From: Scolanthus callimorphus
Lineage: Eukaryota > Cnidaria > Anthozoa > Actiniaria > Edwardsiidae
Direction: 5' to 3'
Assembly: GCA_033964015.1 (NCBI GenBank)
Contig: CM066922.1
Location: 26,096,961-26,160,960, forward strand
Length of the DNA: 64,000 bases
Both the position numbers and the translations under genes were made by a program. Below, one piece after another: positions 52,576-64,000 of this stretch; the first letter of the stretch is position 1; every line of letters begins with the position of its first letter. The notes beneath the pieces were generated by a model. It saw only the letters and a list, made by a program, of their open reading frames with translations, was not told the DNA's origin and did not search any database.

Positions 52576-53581
52576 ATTAATATTGCTCTGTAGATGGTGA
52601 ATAATATTGCTCTGTGGGTGTGCAGACCTATTCCAGGGCTGTTCCTTTTACAAAAGCAATTGTATTCTTATATGTTAAATATAAAAAAAAATAATTAGTT
52701 TCGACATAGTAGAAGGCATTTTACAGGTAGTCGAGGGGGATCACACTTTTCTTTCGTTGCGCATGAAGCGGGCCCATAGTTTTGATAAGCAGGTTTTGTC
52801 TTCGAGGCTCATCAGACTTATTGGTTATTTTCTTTAAATTTCAGTGACAACAGCAGCCAGAGGTGGCTTTTGCCAGAGGCGGCTTTCGGAAAGACCATAC
52901 CATGACACAAGTAAAACATAATTAGAGCAGTTTCCACATGACTGTCATGAGTAATTACAAATAACTTGGTAACTGTGATTGGTTTGGGTTGTGATTGGTC
53001 AAGAGCATGGTCTTTGATCCTTATACCAATCAGATTGTGTAGAGAAAATAATTACACAATTATACGTCTAATTAAATTGCTGACAAAAAAGAGAGATTGT
53101 GAATCACCTCTCGCTCTGTGATTGGTTAATTGTTGAATTTCTATGCATTTGATAGGATAGTGAATTACTCATGAATTGTTTTCACAGCAGTTATGTGAAA
53201 GCCGCTATACAGTGTATTTTTACTATAAATAGTTGTTAATTGTTGCAAATGTTTTAAACTACTTAAAAAAATGGTGAAGACATCCTCCCTTCTAGTGTCG
53301 TCTGTTTGAAAACAATTGGAAGTGAAACTTGATATGTTTCATTAAAGTTGCTATGCAAATTAGCTACAACCACTAGTGGTTGTATCAGATTTACAACATG
53401 CTACAGTATGCCCAGAGGGGACTCCCCTATTTTTGGGGCAGGGGTGCTTGTCAGGAACTTTCAATTTCATCCCTAAAAGGTACCATACATGGCATCACTT
53501 AGTTGACTTGGGCTCCTAAAAAGGTATCAGCAAGACATATATTTTTACGAGGGAGAATACGTCTGAAATTCAGGCAACTAA

Positions 53582-54508
53582 GGGACCGTTCATTTTTTAT
53601 CAGGGAGAGGGGGCTGGTGGAAATGAGGGGGGGGGGGGGGGGGTCACCCAATAAAATACAAGCACATAACAGGGAGGAAACGAAAAGTTTGTATTTTTTA
53701 CAGCATGCAATATGTTTGTTACATGTTTCAACTCGCTTATATGTTTCTGATTTCACTAAATACTTAATAAAAATTTCGGCACGCTTCGCGCGTATGACGA
53801 ATTTAACATCTAATATGCTCTTTTACTTTTTTGATAAGAACAAATAAACCCTCTCAAAAATGCCCTGCACTGATAGGCCTGCCGTGCAGTCTATGAACGA
53901 AAGAACACCCCACAGGTATAAGCGTGAGTTCAACGTTTACTTACAACAAGCATAGAAATTCGTCATTTGGTCTGCGCTTCACGCACATGAATAATAATAA
54001 TTTCTTCATTTGCGGCGCTCATGAAAAATATTACGTAAAGGCTCAGGATCCCTTCACTAGGATCTTTCTGGGCTCCTGACAGGCTTTGTTTACTATACAC
54101 AAAAACCTTCATTTACCCTTTTTACTGAGGCTTGATGAAATGCGGTTATCAAAAGTTGGCCGCAACGAAAGAATTATGTGACCCCCTCTTTATGTAAAAT
54201 CTTTTCTACTAGGATCTGAGGTGGGTGTCACGAAAACGTTTAATAGTTCTGAGGGGGGATCGGTTCCTTAGCTTTGACAGAAGTAAGAAAAACGTTAAGA
54301 AGAATGAGACTGCATCACTTAGGCAAGAGTCTACCTTACAGGGCAAGCATTTATAATAGAGGGGGGGGGGAGGCACCAGAAAAAATACATTGGATTTTGG
54401 GGGGCCTCCTAAAAAAATACGGACATGAAAGGGGGGGCCAACCAAAAAATACAGGGTACCCCCTCATTTCCACCAGCCCCCCCTCCCTGATAAAAAATGG
54501 ACGGTCCC
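53582..54508. mobile_element. MITE, TAA-flanked
   Basis: The left end GGGACCGTTCATTTTTTATC and right end GATAAAAAATGGACGGTCCC are inverted copies extending about 45 bases with G/C runs. TAA lies on each side (53579-53581, 54509-54511). 927 bases, no transposase. The three-base TAA duplication fits PIF/Harbinger-type elements. Confidence 0.75.
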
Positions 54509-54819
54509 TAACAAGTGTAATTTGATTGATTTGCTAGAATGGACCTCTAATGGGTACCTATCTGGAAACTTTTTTTTGCAAGTTTTCTAATTTTTCCAGA
54601 TGCCTGATTTTAAACCCTAAAAGGTGTGACAAGTACCTGCACCCCAAAAATAGGGGGAGCCCCCCTCCCCCGGGATGCTACGGTCCTGTGATTCTTATTG
54701 TGTTTCTATTGTATTGTTCTTATAAACTATTCATGATTTTTTTAAGCATGAAATATAAACTTCTTGTCTTACTCATTGGCTGATTGCATTTTTAAACCGA
54801 ACCAGGGAGGTTGAGGACC

Positions 54820-55115
54820 AATGGAAAATTTTCCAGGGGGGCTGTATTAAACTCTGAAAATTCCAGGAGAGGGGTGTGTCTGGAGACTGGAAATTTCAAA
54901 GGGGAGGAGTAAAAAAGGTGATTTTCCAGGGACATTTTATCCAAAAAGAGATTTCCCAGGGGTATTTTGCAAGAAAAAATGGAAATTCCAGGGGTGGGGG
55001 TCATTTATGGGGTTGGAAATTCCAGGGGAGGGGTTGGTTCCACGAGTGGAAATTCCAGGGGTGGGGTCGGATTCACGAGTGGAAGTTCCAGGGGAGGGGT
55101 CTTTTTAAGGGAGGT
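54820..55115. repeat. G-rich tandem repeat
   Basis: Irregular array of about eight copies of GGAAATTCCAGGGG(A/T)GGGG with spacers of 10-25 bases. Degenerate, non-coding. 55116-56140 shows AT-rich sequence without a supported gene. Confidence 0.75.
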
Positions 55116-56159
55116 CCTCAGCCCCTGGTGCGGTTTATAAATGCAGTCAGCCATTGTATAATAGGTTTGTTTAAAGTGCAACTCAAGGCTGAAATTTTAA
55201 TGGCTTATTTGATTGCACATTCAAAATACGAAAGAATTTTTTTTTCGTGTTCATAGCTCTTTTGGTTCATAGCTTTTTTGATACTCAAGATTTGTACTAA
55301 TGCAAATTAGCAAAAAATGACGTCACAACAAGACTTGGACAAAGAGGCCAAACAATGTTTATGTATAATTCTGTTTTGGATATTTCGATTCAATTCAAAC
55401 TTGGTAACAACAAAGAATGACCAAGACCTCATAAACCCATATGCTAACTAGTGTTTCCATGGTAACCCGTTTGGCTCTGGAAGTGATTCCTTGAAAAATA
55501 AGTAAAACATTTGCTAATGTGTTAAAGGTTCTAAAATAAACTGTCTTTAGGCTGCGTGCGCGATGTTGGTGACCAATTTCAGAGGACATGAAAAATAAGA
55601 GTTTTTGTGTAAAAAAACAGATGATAACAACCATATTACATTTTGATAATTACGATACCAATTAAGCTGCTGCCGAACCACAAGGAAGTTACAATAAACT
55701 CAAAGATTTTAAAAAATTACCACCGAAAAATGATAGCTAAAGTCGCGAAAATCGAAAAACAAGCGTAACATATTCCGTACACAATTTCAATTCGCGCAAA
55801 TTTTAAAATAAGCTTTCGTTTGTTTAGAAAAATGAAACCATCATATGGGATGCACATGAGCTGTAGAATGTGAAACAAGAATTTGTTTTTTGATTTTTTA
55901 TGAATAACCACCTGAAAATATGCAAAAACTAGCGTGAGAACAATGTCAGCTTTGTACTTCCTGTAGATGTACACAAGATGTAAAATTGCTTTAAAAGAGT
56001 GCATTCCAGGTCTAAAAAATATATATCTGCGTGGGTATGATGCACATGAAATATACTTTATCCTGCAAAAAAAATCATCTTTACAACTCCTTTGTTTTTT
56101 CTACGAGAAATATAAAACCACCGTGAGAACAAATGTCCAATCCTCCTTCACAATTTTAC

Positions 56160-56410
56160 ACCATGACGATGCCTTTTTCGTTGCCTTTTATGATGCGTTT
56201 TGCAATGCAACTTTGTCAGATGCCTTTTTCGATGCCTTTTGTGATGCCTTTTTCGTGGCCTTTTATGATGCGTTTTGCAATGCAGTTTTGTGATGCCTTT
56301 TTCGATGCCTTTTGTGATGCCTTTTTCGATGCCTTTATGATGCGTTGTGCAAAGCCTTTGTTGTTCCATTATTTACGATGCCTTTTGTGATGCGTTTTCG
56401 ATGCCTTTCT
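56160..56410. repeat. Short-period tandem repeat
   Basis: About fifteen variants of GATGCCTTTT(T/G)(C/T)G, with TTTATGATGCGTTTTGCAATGC interspersed every 60-90 bases. Open in several frames but only as a result of the repeat. Confidence 0.8.
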
Positions 56411-56525
56411 GTCTGCTTTACAGTGATCTAGCATTAGATTTTACATTCGACCTTACACACAGTCACAGGGTTACTCCTTTTTAGAACATATTTTTGAGAA
56501 GTTTTGAACTGCTCTGCTTTCTGTT

Positions 56526-58425
56526 ATGTTGAAAACCGGTGCCAAGCGCTTATTGAAATCCCGGAAGCGAAATCTTGAGCTGCAAAATGAGCGAGCAAAA
56601 CGGTATTACGAGCGAAAAAGAGAAGAAATTTTGGCAAAAAAAAAGGAAAAGAAAAACAGTTCTGGCCCAAAGTCTTCAGAGCAGGTGAGAGCGAAATGGC
56701 GTTTCTATAAGAACACGGAAAGACAGCGAAAGACGAAGGCAAAAAAAAACATCCTCGAGTGCTGGTAGTGGTTTCGCGAACAGGTCATCTCGAAAACGAG
56801 CCATCGATAAAGTGCGAGAGGCGCTTCCTCATTCGCCGAGCAAAAAGGCAGCCATCCTTAAGTCGCTAATTGACAGCCCACAAACTCGCTCCCACCTAGC
56901 TGACACTGGTATTTTAAATTCCACCAGCAACGACGAGGCAGCAATCGCAGCTGCCATTCTCGACGATGTATCAGAAGCTTTAACTAGCGTAAAAATGAAA
57001 AGGAGTGATGATGCCATATGCACTAGCAGGGCCGTAATTGGGTTTTTCTCTGGGGAGACAACTGCTAAAAAGCGGCTTAAAACGAAGGTAGCTCGGAAAC
57101 TAAACGTAAACCGGAGAGCATTATCAAGGGGCTATAACCATAGGACTAAAACGTTACGAAGCGAAAAGTCGTGTTGGTTAGTAACGAAAAGAAAAACTCG
57201 CTTAGATGCTATATCCGAACAAAACAGAGAGAAGGCATATAAATTTTGGGCAAGTCCTGGCATTTCCCGTCAAACGGCAAACAAAAAGGACATAAAAGAA
57301 AACGCATTGCTCAGAAAACGTACGTAAGTCACCCAAAGCAAGTATTGGAGGTCACTCAAACTGAAGCTTACCGGAAATTTAAGTCTGAAAACCCAGACAT
57401 TAAGATGGGACAAAGGGCTTTCGAGAAATGCAAGCCCTTCTATGTTGTCCCTGTCAGAAGCCAGGATCGTATAACATGCTGTTGCCGTTCACATGTCGAG
57501 ATTCGTATGATTTTCAATTCATGCATGGAATCGCGGAGAAAAATTATCTCGGACTGTGAAAATCCTGCTCAAAATGCCAAAGTGTATGAACACCTAAGCG
57601 ATCTCGTAGACGAGACATTATGCCCGAGGTCTGGGGAGGGGGCGCACAACATCAAGTGCGTCAAAAGGGAATGCGAGAAATGCGGTGTGCCAAATCTCCA
57701 TTTACTGCCAGAAGAACAAGACATGAGCAGTGAAGCTTTGGTGGCAAGATGGCAGAAATTTGAATACATAACCGAGGAAATCTCAAAGAAGAGGAAACTC
57801 AGCATTGTGCCACAAGAAACCGCAGTTGGTGTGTTATTTGCATACCTTAAAAAGTTATTAGAGACTTTTCCTGTACACCAGTTCCGTGCCAATTGGCAAA
57901 ACAAACAACTGAAAGAATTGCAAGAAAACCTCCCCCAAGGTCACGCCCTATGTGTACATGACTTTTCAGAGAATTACTCCTGCGTTCACCAGAACCAGGT
58001 CCAGAGTTGCTACTATTCCCAAACCCAAGCCTCAATTCATGTTACAATTTTATCACGGCACGCAATTGAGGAGATAGATGGCGAAAAGAGTACTCCAGAA
58101 GATCCTGTTGTTGTAAATGAGCACATCTTCACCATCTCTGGAGACTGCTCCCATAATCACCACTCAGTACACCAAGTGAGACAGCTAATTTCCGAATATT
58201 TAAAGTCCATTTACTGTGAAATAAATGTCATGCACGAATTCACTGATGGCTGTTCGGCGCAGTACAAGAGCCGCCACTGCATGGGTGACATTAGTAAGTC
58301 TTCCTCAGATTTTAATTACACTACTATTCGGACTATTTTGAAACATCTCATGCCAAAGGCCCTCAGGATGGCGCAGGAGCAAACCTGAAACATAAAGCAG
58401 ACACAGCAGTAATCCAAGGAAAGGT
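56526..58425 (+). pseudogene. Multi-copy uncharacterised gene, frame broken
   Basis: Pieces 56526-56768, 56812-57327 and about 57300-58388 lie in different frames; changes are near 56740-56770 (A run), 57280-57300 and 58330-58340, after which the frame stays open to about 58425. Contents: basic coiled start (AKRYYERKREEILAKKKEK), then CKPFYVVP, CCCRSHVEIRM, CGVPNLH, HDFSENYSC and FTDGCSAQYKSRHC. I recall this as a conserved repetitive family in cnidarians, fish (cc8L18.2-like) and others, with DG-containing motifs that may be a nuclease fold; activity is unproven. 58426-58875 shows nothing further. Confidence 0.6.
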
Positions 58426-58875
58426 AAATGTTAACTGAAAGTATTTGTACCTAATTAGACCCAACCCCAACTTCCCATAAAATCCAAATCAACACTGTGG
58501 ATTAAGCCCTGTGAAATTGAATTATTTCTGATGCTTGGGGCAGCTGCCAAAAAATCTTCATTCATTTCAATCCACACAATATCCATCATCTTCCGAGAGC
58601 GGCTAGATCATGGCTCTGGGGATAGGCCATCTCCAGTACTTGAATCTGGGTCAGATACTGTTGGTCATTTGAACTTAACCAATCACCCAGTCAGATTCGT
58701 CATACAGAATCCTACAGAACCCTGAATCTTGCCGACTGAATAGAGACTCGAATAGAGCATCTACAATGAACTTGAACTTTACAAGAGATTCTTTGTGATT
58801 ATTCGTTTGTATTGAATAATGGGACAACTTCAGAATACCTGGCCACATTTATATTCTCTCATTGCCTCTCATAGC

Positions 58876-58935
58876 AGAGCTCCTTTGCGGCCGAAGGCCG
58901 CAGAGCGGAGCACCATACCTAAGAAAAAAGCGTCC
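58876..58935. repeat. Element left end (solo)
   Basis: GAGCTCCTTTGCGGCCGAAGGCCGC and GCGGAGCACCATACCTAAG match the left terminal layout of the element at 6508. No satellite follows, so this is another family member or a fragment. 58936-59358 is GC-richer and without a clear gene. Confidence 0.6.
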
Positions 58936-59400
58936 AAATGATCGCAAAGCGCATCACAGGTTGCATCACAGGTTGCAAAGGGATGCGAGTGAATTTTCGA
59001 CGTCGAGAGGCATTTTCCCGCCATTTCCCGTGATTTCTGTGAAGCCCTACGTCACAACTTGGCGTGACGTCACAACATGGCGCGACAGGGGGAGGGGTGG
59101 ATGGCGCGCGCTCATGACGTCGCAACGACAGGTCTGCAAAACATCTACGCATGCGTACGAATGTGGCCGCGCGAGGCTTGGGGATGACAACAGCTTGTTG
59201 CAAAGAGGCGGTGTTTCAAAATTTGTCTGACACCTGCCAGATTTTTACCAAACCCAAAGTTTAAGGCAAACCCTGAGCCAGGTTTTTTATAGTAGATAAA
59301 ATATTACATTAGAAGGACCTGAACGTTTGCACACAATAGGTTTATTACTGAACAGTCAGTGAAAACCGCGAGTGAAGTCGTCGTAACATCGCGCGGCGTA

Positions 59401-62400
59401 ATGTTAAAGGGATCTACACGAGAGATGGCAATTTCCGTACGAGTTTTGTTGTGTGTTGCCGTGATTTTTGAGGTGTCCGCAGAAAAATCATGCTGGTTTT
59501 GTAAGAAAACAAGATCGGGAGAGGAGTGTAGAGGTCCGCTCAGGCGATTTTCAAGTGTCATGTCACGAACTTTCGCGGGGTTTGGCGGCAATCACGACAA
59601 GTGGGCGTGCACTCGACATTGGACACGAGCGTCACGGGAAGCAAATAGTTTCTGCTCATGTCCACTCACCACGCATTCAAACCAACTCGAAACAAAAGAA
59701 ATCCCGAAACGACTATATCCGTTGTTTGATCGTGTTGGCGAGACAATCCCTGACTACAAACCGGGGACGCGGTGGTGCAACAGGTGTGCCAAGACGGCTG
59801 ACGATACGTTTAATAAAGAACATGACTACATCCCACCTACCAAGGTATTGATGTCAAAAACAGTGTACTTGTAAAGTTCTCTCTCGGCTGTATTTATAAA
59901 ACATTTTATCATTACTTAACAAACAGAAAAGTAAACCAGAGAAAATAAAATAATTTATTAACAGAAAATTTATTAATTATTATTATTTTCTGACAGCTTC
60001 ATGTTACAATTGCTCAAAGTTCTAAAGCAATCGGTCTTTTTAAAATTATTCAACAAAATATTTCCCTCACAAAACATATTTACAATTTTAGAAGCCAATT
60101 AAAGTTACAGCAGCCATGACAGATGGAATGGATTCAAGTGACTATAGTCAGGTATATATTTTTTTTGTAAACAAAAAAAATCCCTGCAACATTTTCTAAA
60201 CAATCATACTATCTACATCCAATCAACCTAATGACGTCCTAACTCTATATATAAAACCTTCCCTAGATTTCAGAATACTTACTGTGCGACTACGTCAACC
60301 AGGCCATTTTGTAAGAAGTTAGCCAATCAGAAAGCAAGTACAGAACAAAGGATCTTGACTTTCTTGATATCTCAGGCATGCATCAAAATATTCACATTTC
60401 TCTCAAAATTTTGAAAAATTATAGCAAAAATCACTTCAAAACACTTAATTACTCATCTGCAAATGAAGTTCAGGTATTAAATTTCTTAGCATTTATTGAA
60501 TCTTTGAATGATAAACTTAATAGGATGGCCCAGTTGACGTAGTTGCACAGTAACAACTTAGTTGAATGTGAATTTTGTTTTATGCTGCCTGTCCAAATCA
60601 GTGGACAGGTATTCTGCAACAATTGCTCCAGGCCCTTTGTATTAGAAAAAGGTATAAACTGGAGTTGATTATGACAGATTGAAGGAACTACATGCTTACT
60701 ACTGTTGCTACTTCTCAGTTTGTGCTTTCTGTTTGTGATCCCACAGCAGAACCAAAGAACAGCAAATCATGAAACTGCAACAGATGAAAATAAAGAAAAT
60801 GAACATGCAAAAGAAACAGGTAAAAGCATACCCCACACAACAGCAGTCTACTCAATTTACTTTCAGTTAAGCACTTGGGCCTGTTTGTTATTTTCAGGTT
60901 ATATCTAGATAGGTCTAAATATTGAGAAGCTGACAATTTCAAGAGACCATAAAAAATATTTCATGTTTTCATAGAACCAAGTTTTGAAGAGCTGGTAGCC
61001 GAATTCCAACTCAAGTTATATCGCCAACAGGAGCAAGGAGAAAGCTCTTTATACTCACCACAGGAGATGGAGCAGTTTGCACCAAAGTTGTTCAATACAA
61101 TTGAAGCTGCCATCACTAGTTCTACGGACAAATCAAAAACAAGAGCTGAGCTACAAAAGAAAAGGACAGTAGGGCTTCTTCACACCCTTGCATACTTCAG
61201 GTAAACAATGGCTAAGATACTGTTGTGTTTTAAGTTCACATCCAGATTGATTTGTGCTGACAAAATTATTTATAACACTATTGTGCCATCGACTAAATGT
61301 TATGCTGGTAAAAAATAATGATAAGAAAAATGAAAATCGTACGCATGTTAAGAGAAACACATTGCAACATAAAAATATAACAAGTGTTTCTATTTGTGCA
61401 TAGATCCCAGAAAACCTCCAAGTTTGTTAAAGAAAGTGGTCTTCATGCTAACTTGTGTGGAATGTCTATGACAGGTATGATTTAATTTTCATAGATAGAC
61501 AGATAATTTAAAACTGAAAGTATGGTGCAAAAGGGGATAATGCTTGGCTATACAACTGTATCGTATTTGCATTAACCACGACATAACCATTTGAACAGGT
61601 ACAGTTTTAGCTTATGGTTATGTGACTGTGCTTTAACTCTTTGGCAGGTTTGTCATCTGGGCAAGTACAGGGTTACAGTGTACATCCCAGAACCCTACAC
61701 TACCTTAAAAAGCAGCTCTCCGGCGGCCATACTGACTATATCAATGGACAACTACAACAAGCCCAAAATGTAATTACAATGTCAATATTTTGATGATGAT
61801 TACACTCTTGTAAAAATACATGAACAAATGAAATCTTTACATTTGATACCATCCTGAAATGTTATAAATTATCACTTTTTGTAGTTGAATTGCTTGATTG
61901 TAAACATGCTGGATGACTACCATAACATACATACCCACAAAGTCCCAAACAAGCTGAGAACATCTAAGGCTGTACATATGGCATCAAGTTTGCTGGATAT
62001 CCAACCATCAATACCATCAGTCCCACGGCCACACAATGTTTCCCTTCATCGTCCTGTTACCATCCAAGTTAATGGAAGTACCAGACTCTGCTTGGGAGGC
62101 ATTGATGTCCATGTAGTTAGCTCAATCCTTGTAAAAGCACTGACAAATATGAGGGAACATTATATCTGTCAAGTCCCAAGCAATGCACAGCTCAATCCAA
62201 GATGTCTGAAGCAATCTCTGAAAGAATTCCGGTAAGGCATAAATTAATATTAACAAAAACATAATTTTATACTTTCAGGGAAAGCCTCATCTACATGGTA
62301 GTTCTTGCATAGCAGAGGTCTTTTTAAGGAAAACAAGGAGTAAATTCAAGAAAAAAGCTTATCCCCACCAAATAATAGAATAACATACACCATTCCACTG

Positions 62401-64000
62401 GGGTGGTCAAAACACCTCTTGTAGTTCCATTTTAAATTTGTTCTTAAAAATATTTTAATAACTTTCTTTTCAGAGCATACAAGAACCTTGACCACGGAGA
62501 ATTATGTCGGCTGGAAACATGTATGCTAGTAGATGAATTCGAACAGGATCTCAAAAGCAAGGAGAACTATCGTGAAGCTATCAAGCATGTTTTCAATCAA
62601 TGCCCTCAATACAAAGATTATCTCAAGTTCAACATGGTCCCATTCCCAGCAGATTGGCCAGGCTGGTATTTTCCAAAGAAAATAATCGCTCAAGGTCTTC
62701 TCCCTGAAATGGAATCCTTTATACCAGAGCAAGGCCCATTCCATGTCCACTTGAATGCAATGGAAAATGCTGTTCTCAAATTTAAATTTTTCTTTAACAA
62801 ACTGTACAGCAGTGTATTTGGAAGGACCCTAGCTAACAAACCCAAGCCGTTCTGTGTTTCCCTCTGTGTCACAAGTGCTCTTCTTGGTTGGTTAGTGGTT
62901 CGGGACAAGATTCTACAAAAGTTTGGCAATTGCAAAGCACATGAGTTTAATTGCATTTCCTATCTTCTGGAAGATGTCATTCCACTGTGCTTTTTTCAGT
63001 ACCACATATTCCGTAGTGGTGACTTTGAAAGTTATGAGAGACTCATGGGACAATTGGCTATCATGTTCATCTGCATGAAACGAAAGCACTACGATAAATC
63101 AACATTGTCTTTTCTTAGTGACTGCTCATATCAACAGCAAAATTTACCTGGATATTTTAGACTGAAGCAGAAGTTCTTGTCATTGATAACAGAGAAAAAA
63201 GTTGAAGTTTGGCACTCTGTTCTGCGCTCAAAGACAAATGACTTTGATGATGGAGACACAATTCAACAGAAGGCCAGAACACTGGATCATGTGGCTTCTT
63301 ATCAGAGTATATGGAGTACTTTGTACCAGGATATAAGAAAGGAGATGGAGAGTTGAACCTCTGGCTTATTGCAGGGAGGACAGCAGAGTTTATGGTGAAT
63401 CTGTTTCATGACATCGCAGGGAATTCTCATCAAAATATTGAAGTAAGTGATGGACAGGTGTAGAATAAGCTTCAACGTGTATGAATGACATGAATACATA
63501 ACAGAGTATGAAATCCAATGAAAAATAACCCCTATTCAATATGAGAAAAAGCTCCTCAACTCCCTGAGACTTGCAATTATTGTATTTGTTTTGATTTTTT
63601 ATAGGTTCCAAGAGAGTATTACCAAAATGGGAAACCAAAAGGCTGCCCCCTGTATCAGCTGCCAACATTTGATGAGGCCATAGGCACAACAAGTTTCCCT
63701 CTTGGATATGCACATGACAGTTATAGCCCTGGTTTGGAACCTAATCCTAATGTGTACTGTGATCTGCCAACCTGCAATAATAACTCAACTGATGGTTTGA
63801 TTCGGTTTGCATGCTTCCACATGTTCCACTCTTCTTGTATCAACTCTTCATGTGTTATTTGTGAGGAGCCTCTTAAAGAAACTGTCAAGACCTTAGCAGC
63901 AAGTTTCAACAGTGGTTTGTTGACAGATTCTGGGCACACTGGCTCTATCCCTGATAATGATGTAAGTGAAGATGATGAGCTTCCATCGACAAGCATGAGT
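59401..64000 (+). CDS. Paralogue of the nine-exon transposon gene (partial)
   Basis: Exons: about 59401-59844, 60747-60819, 60975-61200, 61404-61474, 61648-61769, 61885-62231, 62474-63442, then 63605 running past the window end. Splice phases correspond to the transposon gene; the 347-base exon (61885-62231) equals its exon 7 in length. Matching motifs: DYKPGTRWCNRC, DDYHNIHT, GPFHVHLN, KKVEVWHSVLR, and RING-like CDLPTC ... CFHMFHSSC ... CVIC. One frame change near 63290-63310 in the seventh exon. Exons 2/3 are a single unduplicated exon here, while exon 6 is split into two. ATG 59425 is an alternative start. It may be a host gene or another transposon copy; the right edge is not visible. Confidence 0.7.

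Noticed and set aside
56160..56410. Coding repeats (two overlapping plus ORFs)
   Set aside because: Open frames follow from the short tandem repeat, and several frames are open at once.
59425..59490. Signal peptide on the paralogue (MAISVRVLLCVAVIFEVSA)
   Set aside because: The rest of the protein looks intracellular, and the transposon homologue lacks it; the start is uncertain.

Overview
The window looks like eukaryotic, probably cnidarian or other marine invertebrate, nuclear DNA. The reasons are intron-containing genes, several nested eukaryotic transposon classes (Polinton/Maverick, Penelope-like, hairpin MITEs, long-TIR elements) and a multi-exon gene family that I recall as expanded in cnidarians. 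The species cannot be named from the sequence.

Layout. Positions 1-1595 hold a hairpin MITE and a satellite of about 130-bp units, each with the palindrome TGACGTCATCGATGACGTCA. An outer long-TIR element (about 1596-52420, about 10.1 kb without its insert, TIRs about 2.0 kb) sits in this satellite. Its unique part carries a decayed Penelope-like reverse transcriptase (minus strand, 5545-9440), itself split by a TA-flanked 1,475-bp non-autonomous element (6508-7982). The right TIR of the outer element is split by a 40,678-bp Polinton (10399-51076) with 436/437-bp TIRs starting AGTAGTAAGC and a 6-bp duplication ACCGCA; the intact left TIR supplies the matching empty site.

Polinton. The plus-strand core (15.8-30.2 kb) reads in order: family B DNA polymerase, retroviral-type integrase with chromodomain, two related minor-capsid/penton-like genes, a membrane-active-like basic protein, double-jelly-roll major capsid protein, adenain-like protease, packaging ATPase, then a run of proline/arginine-rich core-like proteins. 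The left arm (10.8-15.7 kb) has small membrane proteins, one with a PPxY motif, a GRF-like zinc protein and an intron-bearing early-type region. The right arm (30.2-50.6 kb) is an unusually long set of mostly unrecognised genes with TATA boxes and divergent promoters. Without its own inserts the Polinton is about 32.5 kb, large for the class. Many of its genes carry one single-base frame change, often near a homopolymer, so either the copy is decaying or the assembly has indel errors.

Two younger insertions break Polinton genes. A head-to-head pair of truncated Penelope-like copies (30558-32393) has a 14-bp duplication. A 6,296-bp DNA transposon (39078-45373) has 21-bp TIRs starting GACACCGCGG and a 9-bp duplication CCTCGAGAG. 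The latter carries an intact nine-exon gene of about 969 codons ending in a RING-like Cys/His domain. A paralogue with matching exon boundaries lies outside the Polinton at 59.4-64.0 kb on the plus strand and runs off the window. I regard this transposon and its multi-exon gene as the best candidate for an undescribed system.

The right flank (52.4-64 kb) is host or repeat DNA: a satellite remnant, a 927-bp TAA-flanked MITE, G-rich and short-period tandem repeats, a broken multi-copy gene (56.5-58.4 kb) and the paralogue just mentioned.
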